Part shown: piece after piece, positions 25,805 to 37,000 of the stretch
Layout of the letters: each line of letters opens with the position of its first letter
Numbering within the stretch: position 1 is the first letter of the stretch
NCBI RefSeq assembly: GCF_019331795.1
Contig: NZ_JAHPZL010000007.1
Location: 214,597 to 278,596 of the forward strand
Direction: 5' to 3'
DNA length: 64,000 nucleotides
DNA from: Austwickia sp. TVS 96-490-7B
GTDB taxonomy: Bacteria; Actinomycetota; Actinomycetes; Actinomycetales; Dermatophilaceae
The notes under the pieces: generated by a model
Databases searched by the model: none
What the model saw: the letters and a program-made list of their open reading frames with translations, nothing else
Told to the model about the DNA's origin: nothing
Made by a program: the position numbers and the translations under genes

Positions 25805-25835
25805 GGCGCCACAGCATGACTTAGGCTGTGGCGCC
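25805..25835 (+). promoter_or_regulatory. Inverted repeat directly upstream of secE
   Basis: The arms GGCGCCACAGC (25805-25815) and GCTGTGGCGCC (25825-25835) flank a 9-nt spacer ending TTAG. A TAGGCT -10-like sequence spans the spacer and right arm (25822-25827). The element could be an operator over the secE promoter or a leader hairpin. Confidence 0.45.
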
Positions 25836-25856
25836 GATCAGCGTAGGAGATGAGGA

Positions 25857-26138
25857 ATGGTGGCCGACGACCGCACTGGTGCCACGCAGCGCTCAGCCGA
25901 TGCTGCTCCCATGCGGCGTGCTAGCCCGGCCAAGACAGCTCGGCCAGGGCTTTTTGCCCGGTTGGCCCGTTTCCTGCGTCAGATTGTGGACGAACTCCGC
26001 AAAGTTGTTCGGCCCACTCGCCCCGAGTGGATGACCTACACCACAGTGGTCATTGCCTTCGTGGTCACCATCATGGTGTTTGTCTTCGCCTTGGACTCAG
26101 CCTTCACAAGGCTGGTGTTCTGGGTGTTCGCTGGTTAG
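25857..26138 (+). CDS. secE: Preprotein translocase subunit SecE
   Basis: The 93-residue protein has a polar N-terminal 30 residues, the amphipathic stretch FLRQIVDELRKVVRPTRPEW, and one C-terminal membrane helix (TTVVIAFVVTIMVFVFALDS). This matches single-span SecE, the clamp subunit of SecYEG in the cytoplasmic membrane. It precedes nusG as in most bacteria. Confidence 0.95.
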   Translation: MVADDRTGATQRSADAAPMRRASPAKTARPGLFARLARFLRQIVDELRKVVRPTRPEWMTYTTVVIAFVVTIMVFVFALDSAFTRLVFWVFAG

Positions 26139-26225
26139 TGCTTCGTCTCTTTCCCGCATCGCCACAACTTCTCCGATCCACCGATCGGCGCCGTACCAGA
26201 ACATCGCAAAAGGAAGGTCATCGAC

Positions 26226-26999
26226 GTGTCTGAGCAGTGGACGCCCGGTTCCGCGGACGACCAGGCCGACCCGGTCGTCGTGGAAGAGGCAGCGGAGACG
26301 CCCGCCGAGGCCATGACCGATGTGGAGCAGACGGCTCCGGCGGCCGACGACGAGCAGGTCGTGCTGGACGATGCCGAGGCTGCCGACATTGAAGCTGACC
26401 CTGCTGAGGAGCTTCGCCGCCTACTGCGGACCCAGCCTGGTGACTGGTATGTCATCCACAGTTACGCCGGGTATGAAAACCGGGTAAAGGCCAACCTCGA
26501 GCAGCGAGCCCAATCCTTGAATATGGAGGATTACATCTTCCAGGCTGAAGTGCCCATGGAGCAGGTCACTGAGATCAAGAACGGTCAGAAGAAGCTGGTC
26601 CGGCGGGTCCGCATGCCTGGGTATGTCCTGGTTCGTATGGACCTCACCGATGAGAGCTGGGGCACGGTTCGCCACACCCCCGGTGTCACCGGCTTTGTGG
26701 GTAACGCCTATTCGCCAGTTCCGCTGAGCTTGGATGAAGTATTTTCCATGCTTGCTCCGTCTTTGGAGGCGGAGGAATCGCAGGCTGTCGCCAAACCTGC
26801 ACCCAAGGTGGCCGAATCTGCAGCTGCGGTGGACTTTGAGATCGGTGAATCTGTCACCGTCATGGAGGGCCCCTTTGAGACAATGCCTGCGACTATCTCC
26901 GAGATCATTCCTGAGACGTCCAAGCTGAAGGTGCTCGTGTCGATCTTCGGTCGGGAAACCCCGGTCGAGCTGTCGTTCAATCAGGTTGCCAAGATCTGA
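26226..26999 (+). CDS. nusG: Transcription termination/antitermination factor NusG
   Basis: The 257-residue protein has an acidic N-terminal extension of about 70 residues, then the NGN domain starting [20 protein letters not shown], the [11 protein letters not shown] segment and [10 protein letters not shown] long Ala/Glu-rich linker follows, then the KOW domain ([20 protein letters not shown]). The extension and linker are typical of actinobacterial NusG. It binds RNA polymerase and links it to Rho or ribosomes. Start is GTG 26226. Confidence 0.96.
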   Translation: MSEQWTPGSADDQADPVVVEEAAETPAEAMTDVEQTAPAADDEQVVLDDAEAADIEADPAEELRRLLRTQPGDWYVIHSYAGYENRVKANLEQRAQSLNMEDYIFQAEVPMEQVTEIKNGQKKLVRRVRMPGYVLVRMDLTDESWGTVRHTPGVTGFVGNAYSPVPLSLDEVFSMLAPSLEAEESQAVAKPAPKVAESAAAVDFEIGESVTVMEGPFETMPATISEIIPETSKLKVLVSIFGRETPVELSFNQVAKI

Positions 27000-27085
27000 T
27001 CGCTGCGGCAGTCCATCCCCGCGAGGGGAATCATGCAACCAGGTCATCGCCCATGGCGTAGGCCTACACCGAGAGAAGGAAGCGC

Positions 27086-27514
27086 ATGCCTCCCAAGAAG
27101 AAGGTCTCCGGCTACATCAAGCTTCAGATCCAGGCTGGTCAGGCCACTCCGGCTCCGCCGGTGGGCCCGGCGTTGGGTCAGCACGGTGTCAACATCATGG
27201 AGTTCGTCAAGGCCTACAACGCCGCGACGGAGTCCCAGCGCGGCAACGTTATCCCGGTTGAGATCACGGTCTATGAAGACCGCTCCTTCACCTTCGTCAC
27301 CAAAACACCGCCAGCTGCTGAGATGATCAAGAAGGCTGCTGGCGTTGCCAAGGGTTCCAGCGAACCTCACAAGACGAAGGTCGCCACCCTGACACAGGAC
27401 CAGGTTCGGGAGATCGCCACTCAGAAGTTGGCCGACCTGAATGCGAATGACATCGAGCAGGCGATGAAGATCATCGCTGGGACCGCACGGTCGATGGGCG
27501 TCAACGTCCAGTGA
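27086..27514 (+). CDS. rplK: 50S ribosomal protein L11
   Basis: The 142-residue protein has the L11 signature: [20 protein letters not shown] with the Pro-rich loop, [19 protein letters not shown], and the C-terminal rRNA-binding domain ending [12 protein letters not shown]. It shapes the GTPase-associated centre and is needed for the RelA response. ATG 27086 has GAAGGA upstream. The stop codon lies in a small hairpin (27512-27531). Confidence 0.97.
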   Translation: MPPKKKVSGYIKLQIQAGQATPAPPVGPALGQHGVNIMEFVKAYNAATESQRGNVIPVEITVYEDRSFTFVTKTPPAAEMIKKAAGVAKGSSEPHKTKVATLTQDQVREIATQKLADLNANDIEQAMKIIAGTARSMGVNVQ

Positions 27515-27582
27515 CGTCCCTGGGGACGTCAGTCCTCCAGAGTTTCTGTGGTGGGGCTGATCTAGTGAGAAGGGTCAGCCCC
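27512..27582 (+). promoter_or_regulatory. Two hairpins in the rplK-rplA gap
   Basis: TGACGTCCC (27512-27520) pairs with 27523-27531 and includes the rplK stop codon. GGGGCTGA (27553-27560) pairs with TCAGCCCC (27575-27582). They could be partial terminators or a regulatory site for the L1 operon. No T tract is present. Confidence 0.4.
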
Positions 27583-27676
27583 ATCTCAGTCAGTGGCAGG
27601 GTCAAGCGCTGGCCCGCACCACGAACTCCACAGGTAGCCACGTGGCAACCTATTTCAGCGAATTCAAGGAGTAGAG

Positions 27677-28396
27677 ATGAAGCGCAGCAAGGCCTACCGG
27701 GCATCTGCCGAGAAGATTTCAACTGACCGGCTGTACGCCCCTCTCCAGGCGGTGCGCCTGGCTAAGGAGACCAGCACCACCAAGTACGACTCCACCGTCG
27801 AGGTTGCTCTGCGGTTGGGTGTTGACCCTCGCAAAGCGGATCAGATGGTCCGCGGAACGGTCAACCTTCCTCATGGCACAGGTAAGACCGCCCGAGTCCT
27901 GGTGTTTGCTACCGGTGCCAACGCTCAGGCGGCTACCGAAGCTGGTGCTGATCACGTCGGTTCCGACGAGCTGATCCAGAAAATTCAAGGTGGATGGCTG
28001 GACTTCGACGCTGTTGTCGCCACTCCTGATCTGATGGGTAAAGTCGGGCGTCTTGGTAAGGTCCTCGGCCCTCGTGGACTCATGCCGAACCCGAAGACCG
28101 GAACGGTGACGATGGATGTCGCTAAAGCTGTGACTGACATCAAGGGCGGAAAGATCGAGTTCCGCGTCGACAAGCACTCGAACCTGCACTTCATCATCGG
28201 GAAGGCATCGTTCACTGAACAAGCCCTGGTGGAAAACTACGCGGCCGCGATGGACGAAGTGATGCGTCTCAAGCCGTCGGCATCGAAGGGCCGCTATATC
28301 ACCAAAGCCACCATGGCCACCACTATGGGCCCTGGCATCCCGCTGGACCACAGCAAGACTCGTAACCTGATGGACGAGGATGGCGCTTCAGCCTGA
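27677..28396 (+). CDS. rplA: 50S ribosomal protein L1
   Basis: The 239-residue protein has the L1 motifs [53 protein letters not shown] and [20 protein letters not shown]. It forms the L1 stalk next to the E site and usually represses its own operon mRNA. ATG 27677 follows AAGGAG. A long hairpin ends the unit. Confidence 0.97.
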   Translation: MKRSKAYRASAEKISTDRLYAPLQAVRLAKETSTTKYDSTVEVALRLGVDPRKADQMVRGTVNLPHGTGKTARVLVFATGANAQAATEAGADHVGSDELIQKIQGGWLDFDAVVATPDLMGKVGRLGKVLGPRGLMPNPKTGTVTMDVAKAVTDIKGGKIEFRVDKHSNLHFIIGKASFTEQALVENYAAAMDEVMRLKPSASKGRYITKATMATTMGPGIPLDHSKTRNLMDEDGASA

Positions 28397-28412
28397 TCTC
28401 CCATCTGGGTTC

Positions 28413-28454
28413 GATGAGGGGTGGTGACGCCTTCCGGTGTCACCACCCCTCATC
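28413..28454 (+). terminator. Hairpin terminator after rplA
   Basis: The 16-bp arms GATGAGGGGTGGTGAC (28413-28428) and its complement (28439-28454) enclose a 10-nt loop. No T tract follows. Confidence 0.75.
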
Positions 28455-28557
28455 TGCATCTCTGGAATGCGCTGGCATCGTCAGCAGTGGTGATATCTGG
28501 CGCTCGGCATCTCCGGTGGACCTCATGGCCCACCGAGGGGATCTGGTCTGATCGGAT

Positions 28558-28586
28558 TTGTCTGTCCGGAATTTGGCAGATAGGAT
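28558..28586 (+). promoter_or_regulatory. Promoter of rplJ-rplL
   Basis: TTGTCT (28558-28563), a 17-bp spacer and TAGGAT (28581-28586) fit a housekeeping sigma promoter about 210 bp before rplJ. Confidence 0.65.
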
Positions 28587-28592
28587 TATTGC

Positions 28593-28795
28593 GACCCATG
28601 ACCGCCGGATGTTGTCACCTCACTCTTCGGAGCAGGTGCAACCTAAGGCCCCTTGCGGGGCGTCCAGCGCAGGCCGCGAAGCAATGTCATTTCCACCATG
28701 AGTGAAAAATGATGTCAGGCTCCCGTGCCCTGTGCCGGGAGCCTTAATGTTTTTCGGGGCCTCTGGGTGCCGGCACACCAGGAGAAGGAGGCCCA
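28593..28795 (+). promoter_or_regulatory. Probable L10 leader with attenuator-like hairpin
   Basis: The roughly 200-nt untranslated leader of rplJ is where L10(L12)4 normally binds its own mRNA. A hairpin, GGCTCCCG (28718-28725) with CGGGAGCC (28736-28743), is followed by TTAATGTTTTT and resembles an attenuator. The kink-turn region expected for L10 binding was not resolved by eye. Confidence 0.5.
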
Positions 28796-29413
28796 ATGGC
28801 AACGCCGCAGAAGCAGGCAGCCATCGCCGAGCTCACGGACAAGTTCCGCGAGTCCGGTGCGGCCGTTCTCACGGAGTACCGCGGTCTGACCGTGGCGCAG
28901 CTCAAGGAGCTGCGGAACTCGCTGCGTGCGAACGGGACGTACTCCGTGGTGAAGAACACGCTCACGGACATCGCGGCGAAGGAGGCTGGAGTTAAGGCCT
29001 TCGAGGGCCAGCTGTCCGGCCCCTCGGCGATTGCCTTCATCACCGGCGACCCGGTGGAGGCTGCTAAGAGCCTGCGTGACTTCGCCAAGGCGCACCCTCT
29101 TCTCGTGATCAAGGGCGGCTACCTCGAAGGAAAGTCGCTCTCGGCCGAGGAGATCACCAAGCTCGCGGACCTCGAGTCGCGCGAGGTGCTGCTGGCCAAG
29201 CTGGCCGGCGCTATGAAGGCGTCGATCAGCCAGGCTGCCTACCTGTTCGCCGCACCGTTGTCGAAGGCCGCTCGTACGGTCGACGCGTTGCGCGCGAAGG
29301 TCGAGTCGGAGGGCCCGTCGGGGGCTGCCGGTTCACAGGAGGAGCAGGACACCACGGCCGATGCGGCAGCAGAGGCCACGGCAGACGTCGCCGAGGGTGG
29401 CGACGCGAGCTGA
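28796..29413 (+). CDS. rplJ: 50S ribosomal protein L10
   Basis: The 205-residue protein starts [20 protein letters not shown] and contains [20 protein letters not shown] and [19 protein letters not shown]. It is longer than the usual 165-175 because of an acidic Ala/Glu/Asp tail after residue 170. It anchors the L7/L12 stalk. AGGAGAAGGAGG precedes the ATG. Confidence 0.96.
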   Translation: MATPQKQAAIAELTDKFRESGAAVLTEYRGLTVAQLKELRNSLRANGTYSVVKNTLTDIAAKEAGVKAFEGQLSGPSAIAFITGDPVEAAKSLRDFAKAHPLLVIKGGYLEGKSLSAEEITKLADLESREVLLAKLAGAMKASISQAAYLFAAPLSKAARTVDALRAKVESEGPSGAAGSQEEQDTTADAAAEATADVAEGGDAS

Positions 29414-29480
29414 CTCCTGACAGGAGCAGCTCATTACCAACACCAGCCACTCACGGCACAAGCTAAGGAAGGAAGCCATC

Positions 29481-29870
29481 ATGGCCAAGCTCAGCACCGA
29501 AGAGCTCCTTGACGCATTCAAGGAGATGACCCTCATCGAGCTTTCCGAGTTCGTGAAGGCGTTCGAGGAGACCTTCGACGTTACCGCCGCCGCGCCGATG
29601 GCGATGGCAATGGCCCCCGCCGGTGGTGCCGACGATGGTGCCGCTGCGGAGGACGAGAAGGACGAGTTCGATGTCGTCCTCATGGCGGCCGGCGACAAGA
29701 AGATCCAGGTCATCAAGGAGGTCCGTGCGCTGACCAGCCTCGGGCTGAAGGAAGCCAAGGACCTGGTTGACGGCGCCCCCAAGCCCGTCCTGGAGAAGGT
29801 TGACAAGGACTCCGCGGAGAAGGCCAAGGCTGCCCTCGAAGGCGCCGGCGCCACCGTCGAGCTCAAGTGA
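29481..29870 (+). CDS. rplL: 50S ribosomal protein L7/L12
   Basis: The 129-residue protein has the N-terminal dimerisation helices ([20 protein letters not shown]), an Ala/Gly hinge (residues 35-58), and the conserved C-terminal domain with [20 protein letters not shown] and [13 protein letters not shown]. It recruits translation factors to the ribosome. A strong hairpin follows at 29933. Confidence 0.97.
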   Translation: MAKLSTEELLDAFKEMTLIELSEFVKAFEETFDVTAAAPMAMAMAPAGGADDGAAAEDEKDEFDVVLMAAGDKKIQVIKEVRALTSLGLKEAKDLVDGAPKPVLEKVDKDSAEKAKAALEGAGATVELK

Positions 29871-29932
29871 TCTGTGCCCCGTGAGGGGTGATTACGCTCT
29901 GGCGGGCCGAAGTCTGGCTGCTAGATAGCATT

Positions 29933-29972
29933 GGAGAATGGGTCCGCTCCCTTGGGAGCGGACCCATTCTCC
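29933..29972 (+). terminator. Hairpin terminator after rplL
   Basis: The 19-nt arms GGAGAATGGGTCCGCTCCC (29933-29951) and its complement (29954-29972) are perfectly complementary with almost no loop. No T tract follows. Apart from this and the rpoB promoter, the 29871-30323 gap shows nothing else. Confidence 0.8.
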
Positions 29973-30114
29973 ATGTCTGCCTTGACGTACAGCCAGGAGG
30001 CAGGCATCCTCGTGTCCTCGGGCGAGTGTCCGCATCATTGCTGTATCAGCGGTACATCGCCGTCTGGCGCCCTGTGAAGTTCTGGCATGGTGCGTGATGA
30101 GCCCTGTCCTAGGA

Positions 30115-30144
30115 TTGGACTACGCTAGTCAAAGTGGGTATGCT
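30115..30144 (+). promoter_or_regulatory. Promoter of rpoB-rpoC
   Basis: TTGGAC (30115-30120), an 18-bp spacer and TATGCT (30139-30144) lie about 180 bp before rpoB. This fits a separate rpoBC promoter after the rplL terminator. Confidence 0.65.
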
Positions 30145-30323
30145 GTCGCTTTGCGCTGCCCTTCTTTCTTATGGTCTGCGAAGACATCGTCATCGCCGAT
30201 GCGTAGTGGTCCTGGAGCTGCGGTTCCTAGGACGCCGAAGCTGGGTGATGGATGACTCCAGGTCGACGACGGGCGGTGCGATGAAACCGCCGATCGTGAC
30301 ATAGGCCCGTGGAAGGACCCTCC

Positions 30324-33300
30324 TTGGCTGCCTCGCGCATTGCGAACCAGAAGTTGTCCCCCGCACTTACGGCTTCCGGCCGGGTGTCGTTCGCCAAGAT
30401 TCGTGAGCCGCTGGAGGTTCCGGACCTCCTGGCACTGCAAACCGAGAGCTTTGACTGGCTTCTTGGCAATGAGCGTTGGCAGGCGCGCGTGGAAGAGGCC
30501 TTGGAGGCCGGACGCCACGACGTGCCCGAACGTTCAGGCCTCGAGGAGATCTTTGAGGAGATCTCACCCATCGAGGACTTCGCGGGATCGATGTCGCTCT
30601 CGTTCCGTGACCACCGCTTCGAAGAGCAGAAGTACTCCATCGAAGAGTGCAAAGAGCGCGATATGACATATAGCGCCCCACTCTTCGTGACTGCGGAGTT
30701 CATGAACAACAACACTGGTGAAATCAAGAGCCAGACCGTGTTCATGGGTGACTTCCCATTGATGACAGACCGCGGCACCTTTGTGATTAACGGTACGGAA
30801 CGTGTCGTGGTCAGTCAGCTGGTGCGTAGCCCGGGTGTGTACTTCGAGCGGACCCCCGACAAGACCTCTGACAAGGACATCTACACGGCCAAAGTCATTC
30901 CCAGCCGTGGTGCCTGGTTAGAGTTTGAGATCGACAAGCGCGACATGGTTGGCGTGCGAGTGGATCGCAAGCGTAAGCAGTCAGTCACAGTGCTCCTCAA
31001 GGCTCTGGGGTGGAGTGACGCGAAAATCCTCGAGGAGTTCGGGGAATACGAGTCCATGCGGGCGACCCTGGAAAAAGACCACACTGCTGGCCAGGATGAA
31101 GCTCTGCTTGATATCTACCGGAAGTTGCGCCCAGGCGAGCCGCCGACCAAGGAGGCTGCTCAAGCGCTGCTTGACAATTTGTACTTCAACCCGAAGCGGT
31201 ACGACCTCGCTAAGGTTGGCCGTTACAAGCTGAGCAAGAAGCTGGGCATCGAGACCGACCTTTCCGCCTCCACCCTCACAGTGGACGACGTTGTCGCGAC
31301 GATCCGTTATCTGGTGTCGCTGCACGCCGGAGAGACCAGCTTCAAAGGTGTACGTCACGGCGAAGAAGCAGACATTCGAGTCGAAGTCGACGACATCGAC
31401 CACTTCGGAAACCGCCGCCTGCGTAACGTCGGCGAGCTCATCCAGAATCAAGTACGCACTGGCCTCTCCCGTATGGAGCGGGTGGTCCGGGAACGGATGA
31501 CGACGCAGGACGTCGAAGCCATCACACCTCAGACTTTGATCAATATCCGGCCGGTGGTGGCCTCCATCAAGGAGTTCTTCGGCACCAGCCAGTTGTCCCA
31601 GTTCATGGACCAGAACAACCCACTCGCAGGTTTGACGCACAAACGTCGTCTGTCCGCGCTGGGCCCGGGCGGTTTGTCCCGTGACCGAGCTGGCATGGAA
31701 GTGCGAGACGTTCATCACAGCCACTACGGCCGCATGTGTCCGATTGAGACTCCTGAGGGTCCTAACATCGGTCTGATCGGTTCATTGGCGTCCTACGGTC
31801 GAATCAACCCGTTCGGATTCATCGAAACGCCCTACCGGCGAGTCGATGCTGGACAGGTCAGCGATGAAGTTCACTACCTCTCAGCTGACGAGGAAGACGA
31901 ATTCGTCATCGCCCAGGCCAACGCCCCGCTGACCTCAGATGGGCATTTCGCTGAGGAGCGCGTTCTGGTCCGCACCAAGGGCGGTGAAGCGATCGACGTC
32001 CCTGGGGACGAGGTCGATTACATGGATGTCTCAGCGCGCCAGATGGTGTCCGCGGCGACGGCGCTGATCCCCTTCCTCGAGCACGATGACGCCAACCGAG
32101 CGCTCATGGGTGCCAACATGCAGCGGCAGGCGGTCCCGCTGGTGCGCAGCGAAGCCCCCCTCGTCGGTACCGGCATGGAGTTTCGGGCTGCTCTGGACTC
32201 CGGTGATGTAGTCCGGGCAAAGCAGGGCTGCGTGGTGGAGTCCGTTGCCGCAGACATGGTGACAGTGGCCAACGATGACGGCTCCCATCAGACGTACCGG
32301 ATTGCCAAGTTCCAGAGGTCCAACCAAGGCACCAGCTACAACCAGCGCGTTGTGGTCGACGAAGGACAGCGCTTGGAAGCCGGCGCGGTCATCGCCGACG
32401 GACCGGCCACTGACGGCGGCGAGATGAGCCTGGGCCGTAATCTCCTAGTGGCTTTTATGCCGTGGGAGGGTCTGAACTACGAAGATGCCATCATCCTGTC
32501 CCAACGCTTGGTCCAGGACGACGTCTTGTCGTCGATTCACATCGAAGAGCACGAAATCGATGCACGAGACACCAAGCTCGGCCCAGAGGAGATTACTCGG
32601 GATATCCCGAATGTCTCTGAGGAGGTCCTTGCTGACTTAGACGAGCGCGGCATCATCCGTATCGGCGCTGAGGTTCGCGACGGTGACCTGTTGGTCGGCA
32701 AGGTAACCCCAAAGGGTGAGACCGAGCTGACCCCAGAGGAGCGACTGCTCCGCGCAATCTTCGGGGAAAAGGCCCGTGAAGTCCGGGACACCTCCCTGAA
32801 GGTTCCACACGGTGAGACTGGCACGGTCATCCATGTCAAGGTGTTCGACCGTGAGGAGGGTGACGAGCTTCCTCCAGGCGTCAACCAGCTGGTGCGTGTG
32901 TACGTCGCAAACCGACGCAAGATCACTGACGGTGACAAACTTGCTGGTCGTCACGGCAACAAGGGTGTTATCTCGAAAATTGTCCCGGTGGAAGACATGC
33001 CCTTCCTCCTGGACGGCACCCCAGTTGATGTCATCCTGAACCCGCTCGGTGTTCCTGGCCGTATGAATATTGGCCAGGTGTTGGAAATTCATCTCGGGTG
33101 GGCTGCGAGCCGCGGGTGGAAAATTGAAGGCACACCAGAATGGGCACGCAACATGCCTGAAGAGGTCCGCGAGGTCGGGCCACGGACGCGTGTTGCCTCG
33201 CCGGTGTTCGACGGTGCACGGGAAGAAGAAATTACTGGTCTTCTCGACTCAACCCATCCCACGCGTGACGGTGTCCGTTTGATTGGAGCCTCCGGCAAGG

Positions 33301-33809
33301 CGCAGCTATTTGACGGCCGTTCCGGGGAGCCATTCCCAGCTCCGATTTCAGTCGGATACATGTACATCTTGAAACTTCACCACTTGGTCGACGATAAGAT
33401 CCATGCGCGGAGCACAGGTCCTTACTCGATGATCACGCAGCAGCCGTTGGGTGGTAAAGCCCAGTTCGGTGGACAGCGCTTCGGTGAAATGGAGGTGTGG
33501 GCCCTGGAGGCCTACGGCGCCGCTTACGCTCTCCAGGAACTCCTGACGATTAAATCGGATGATGTCACTGGACGCGTGAAGGTCTACGAGGCCATCGTTA
33601 AAGGCGAGAACATCCCTGAGCCAGGAATTCCTGAATCATTCAAGGTTCTGATCAAGGAAATGCAGAGTCTCTGCCTCAATGTTGAGGTTCTTTCCTCGGA
33701 TGGTTCCCAGATAGATCTCAGGGAGTCGGATCAGGAAGTCTTCCGTGCTGCGGAAGAACTGGGAATCGACCTGTCTCGTCGCGAGCCGAGCACCGTCGAA
33801 GAGGTCTAG
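30324..33809 (+). CDS. rpoB: RNA polymerase beta subunit
   Basis: The protein is 1161 aa if translation starts at TTG 30324, which is favoured by GGAAGGA 6 nt upstream and by the MAASR-like start of actinobacterial RpoB. GTG 30309 is the alternative. The N-terminus has [20 protein letters not shown]. The rifampicin region reads [20 protein letters not shown] and continues into [10 protein letters not shown]. It keeps Asp429, His439 and Ser444, equivalent to E. coli 516, 526 and 531, so no classical resistance change is present. The C-terminal part has [20 protein letters not shown]. It forms the catalytic core with RpoC. Confidence 0.97.
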   Translation: MAASRIANQKLSPALTASGRVSFAKIREPLEVPDLLALQTESFDWLLGNERWQARVEEALEAGRHDVPERSGLEEIFEEISPIEDFAGSMSLSFRDHRFEEQKYSIEECKERDMTYSAPLFVTAEFMNNNTGEIKSQTVFMGDFPLMTDRGTFVINGTERVVVSQLVRSPGVYFERTPDKTSDKDIYTAKVIPSRGAWLEFEIDKRDMVGVRVDRKRKQSVTVLLKALGWSDAKILEEFGEYESMRATLEKDHTAGQDEALLDIYRKLRPGEPPTKEAAQALLDNLYFNPKRYDLAKVGRYKLSKKLGIETDLSASTLTVDDVVATIRYLVSLHAGETSFKGVRHGEEADIRVEVDDIDHFGNRRLRNVGELIQNQVRTGLSRMERVVRERMTTQDVEAITPQTLINIRPVVASIKEFFGTSQLSQFMDQNNPLAGLTHKRRLSALGPGGLSRDRAGMEVRDVHHSHYGRMCPIETPEGPNIGLIGSLASYGRINPFGFIETPYRRVDAGQVSDEVHYLSADEEDEFVIAQANAPLTSDGHFAEERVLVRTKGGEAIDVPGDEVDYMDVSARQMVSAATALIPFLEHDDANRALMGANMQRQAVPLVRSEAPLVGTGMEFRAALDSGDVVRAKQGCVVESVAADMVTVANDDGSHQTYRIAKFQRSNQGTSYNQRVVVDEGQRLEAGAVIADGPATDGGEMSLGRNLLVAFMPWEGLNYEDAIILSQRLVQDDVLSSIHIEEHEIDARDTKLGPEEITRDIPNVSEEVLADLDERGIIRIGAEVRDGDLLVGKVTPKGETELTPEERLLRAIFGEKAREVRDTSLKVPHGETGTVIHVKVFDREEGDELPPGVNQLVRVYVANRRKITDGDKLAGRHGNKGVISKIVPVEDMPFLLDGTPVDVILNPLGVPGRMNIGQVLEIHLGWAASRGWKIEGTPEWARNMPEEVREVGPRTRVASPVFDGAREEEITGLLDSTHPTRDGVRLIGASGKAQLFDGRSGEPFPAPISVGYMYILKLHHLVDDKIHARSTGPYSMITQQPLGGKAQFGGQRFGEMEVWALEAYGAAYALQELLTIKSDDVTGRVKVYEAIVKGENIPEPGIPESFKVLIKEMQSLCLNVEVLSSDGSQIDLRESDQEVFRAAEELGIDLSRREPSTVEEV

Positions 33810-33835
33810 GACTACTTCAGCCACACGTCTCGCCC

Positions 33836-33863
33836 GTCTCGGCCAGGTGTACCTGGCCGAGAC
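33836..33863 (+). terminator. Hairpin in the rpoB-rpoC gap
   Basis: A perfect inverted repeat of 13-bp arms, GTCTCGGCCAGGT with its complement, is separated by 2 nt. It looks like the other terminators here but lies inside an operon, so it may be an attenuator or an RNA-processing site. Confidence 0.5.
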
Positions 33864-34007
33864 GGTGAACGGGGGAGGAGCCCGATGTCTCAGATCATCA
33901 ACTGTCCTCCCCTCACGCCCCTGACATGCTATGTCGGCTTCAGCGGGCATCTTTGCGAATTACCAAACGCTAAGACGTACTGACGAAACTTCAGCGAGGA
34001 GCACTCA

Positions 34008-37000
34008 GTGCTGGACGTGAACTTCTTCGACGAGCTGCGGATCGGATTGGCTAGCGCGGATGACATCCGCGCCTGGAGCCACGGTGAGGTCAAGAAGCCC
34101 GAGACCATCAACTACCGCACACTGAAGCCTGAGAAGGACGGTCTTTTCTGCGAGAAGATCTTTGGTCCTACCCGGGACTGGGAGTGCTATTGCGGAAAAT
34201 ACAAGCGAGTTCGCTTCAAGGGGATCATCTGTGAGCGCTGTGGGGTAGAGGTCACTCGCTCTGGCGTTCGGCGCGAACGCATGGGGCACATTGAGCTCGC
34301 CGCTCCGGTCACTCACATCTGGTACTTCAAGGGTGTCCCTAGCCGCCTCGGCTACTTGCTGGATCTTGCGCCGAAGGACCTTGAAAAGGTCATCTACTTC
34401 GCTGCATACATGATCACCTCGGTGGATGAAGAGGGTCGGCATCGGGATCTGCCCAGCCTTGAGGCTCAAATTGACGGTGAGAAACGCGTCATCGCAGCGC
34501 AGCGGGACTCTGACATTGAGGCACGCGCCAAGAAGTTGGAGACCGATCTCGCTGAGCTTGAAGCGGAAGGCGCTAAAGGCGACGTCCGGCGTAAGGTGCG
34601 TGAAGGCGCCGAGCGAGAGATGAATAACCTGCGGAAGCGGGCCGATGCTCAGATCGAGCGACTCGATCAGGTATGGGACCGCTTCAAGAACCTCAAGGTG
34701 CAAGACCTCGAAGGTGACGAGGTTCTTTACCGGGAGATGCGTGACCGCTACGGCATGTATTTCGAAGGCGGAATGGGCGCGGCTGCTCTGCAGAAGCGGC
34801 TCGAGACCTTTGACCTTGAGGCCGAATCTGAGTTGCTTCGCGAGATCATTGCCACTGGTAAGGGGCAGCGAAAGACTCGCGCGCTGAAGCGTCTGCGTGT
34901 GGTGACTGCGTTCCAGACCACTGGTAACACCCCGATGTCGATGGTGCTCGACTGTGTCCCAGTGATCCCTCCAGACCTGCGGCCGATGGTTCAACTCGAT
35001 GGTGGTCGATTCGCCACCTCAGACCTCAATGACCTATACCGGCGTGTCATCAACCGTAATAATCGCCTGAAGCGGTTGCTGGATCTTGGGGCTCCTGAGA
35101 TCATCGTGAATAACGAGAAGCGCATGCTGCAAGAGGCCGTCGACGCTTTGTTCGATAACGGGCGGCGTGGTCGCCCAGTGACCGGTCCAGGAAACCGGCC
35201 GTTGAAGTCCTTGTCTGACATGCTCAAAGGTAAGCAAGGACGATTCCGCCAGAACCTCTTGGGTAAGCGTGTTGATTACTCCGGTCGTTCGGTCATCGTT
35301 GTCGGGCCACAGCTGAAGCTGCACCAGTGCGGTCTGCCAAAGCAGATGGCACTCGAACTCTTCAAGCCATTTGTGATGAAGCGGCTGGTCGATCTTGACC
35401 ACGCCCAAAACATCAAGTCTGCGAAGCGGATGGTCGAGCGTGCTCGTCCCGCAGTGTGGGATGTTCTGGAAGAGGTCATCACTGAGCACCCTGTGCTGCT
35501 CAACCGTGCTCCTACGCTGCACCGTCTCGGTATTCAGGCGTTCGAACCGCAGCTTGTTGAGGGTAAAGCGGTGCAGTTGCATCCGCTGGTCTGTGGAGCA
35601 TTCAACGCTGACTTCGACGGCGATCAAATGGCTGTTCACGTTCCGTTGTCCGCTGAGGCTCAAGCCGAAGCGCGCATCTTGATGTTGTCCAGCAATAACA
35701 TCCTTAAACCTGCCGACGGTCGGCCAGTGACCATGCCCTCGCAGGACATGATCATCGGCTTGTTCCATCTCACCAGCGAAGCGGTAGAAGGTAAGGGCAG
35801 CGGGCGGGCGTTCCGCAGCGAGGCCGAAGCGCGGATGGCTTTCGATTCATCGGAACTTGAGATTGGTTCGCTGATCACTATCAGGTTGCAGGATGTCGTT
35901 CCTCCATTGGGAATGGAGCTTCCCGAGGGAGTGGAGGTGGGTCCGGATGGACGGGTCGAAAGCCTCACCTTCCAGACAACCCTGGGTCGAGCGATCTTCA
36001 ACCGCACACTGCCGCTGGACTATCCCTTTGTGGACGCACCTGTCGATAAAAAGCGACTTGGCGCCATTGTCAACGACCTTGCTGAGCGTTACAGCAAGGT
36101 GCAGGTTGCTGCAAGCCTGGACGCTCTGAAAGACGCAGGCTTCTACTGGGCGACCCGCTCGGGTACCACGGTGTCGGTATCGGATGTGGTCACGCCACCG
36201 CGCAAGATCGAAATTCTGGGTGGTTACGAAGCCAAAGCTGACAAAGTCCAGGTTCAGTACGAACGTGGTCTCATCACGGATGACGAGCGTCGTCAGGAAT
36301 TGATCGAGATCTGGACGCAGGCGACGAACGAAGTCGCCAAGGAGATGGAGTCCAACCTTCCTCGCACCAACCCGATTTTCCGGATGGTGTCATCAGGTGC
36401 TCGCGGTAACTGGATGCAGTTGCGCCAGATTGCTGGTATGCGAGGTCTGGTGTCAAACCCCAAGGGTGACATCATTCCTAGACCAATTAAGTCGAACTTC
36501 CGTGAGGGACTCTCTGTTTTGGAGTTCTTTATTTCGACGCACGGTGCCCGTAAGGGTCTTGCGGACACCGCGTTGCGTACTGCGGATTCGGGTTATTTGA
36601 CCCGGCGTCTCGTTGACGTATCGCAGGACGTCATTATCCGCGAAGATGACTGCGGTACAGACCGCGGTCTGGTCATGCCGATCGCGGTGCGTAACGCAGA
36701 TGGGACTCTGTCGGCTCACGACGATGTAGAAACAAGCGTTTATGCGCGAACCCTCGCTGAGGATGTGGTCGATGCTGAAGGGACCGTTCTAGCAGAGGCG
36801 GGAATTGACCTCGGCGATGTCGTAATCGGTGAACTCGTAGCTGCGGGTGTGGAGAGCGTTAAAGTTCGTTCAGTTCTCACCTGCGACAGCCACGTCGGCA
36901 CCTGCGCGAAGTGCTACGGGCGTAGCTTGGCCACTGGCAAGCTGGTGGATATCGGCGAAGCTGTCGGTATCATCGCTGCGCAATCCATCGGTGAACCCGG

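Noticed and set aside
31605..31655. Possible rifampicin-resistance change in RpoB
   Set aside because: Asp429, His439 and Ser444 (E. coli 516, 526, 531) are all the susceptible residues.
34005..34994. 329-codon open frame on the minus strand
   Set aside because: It is an antisense shadow of the rpoC N-terminal coding region.
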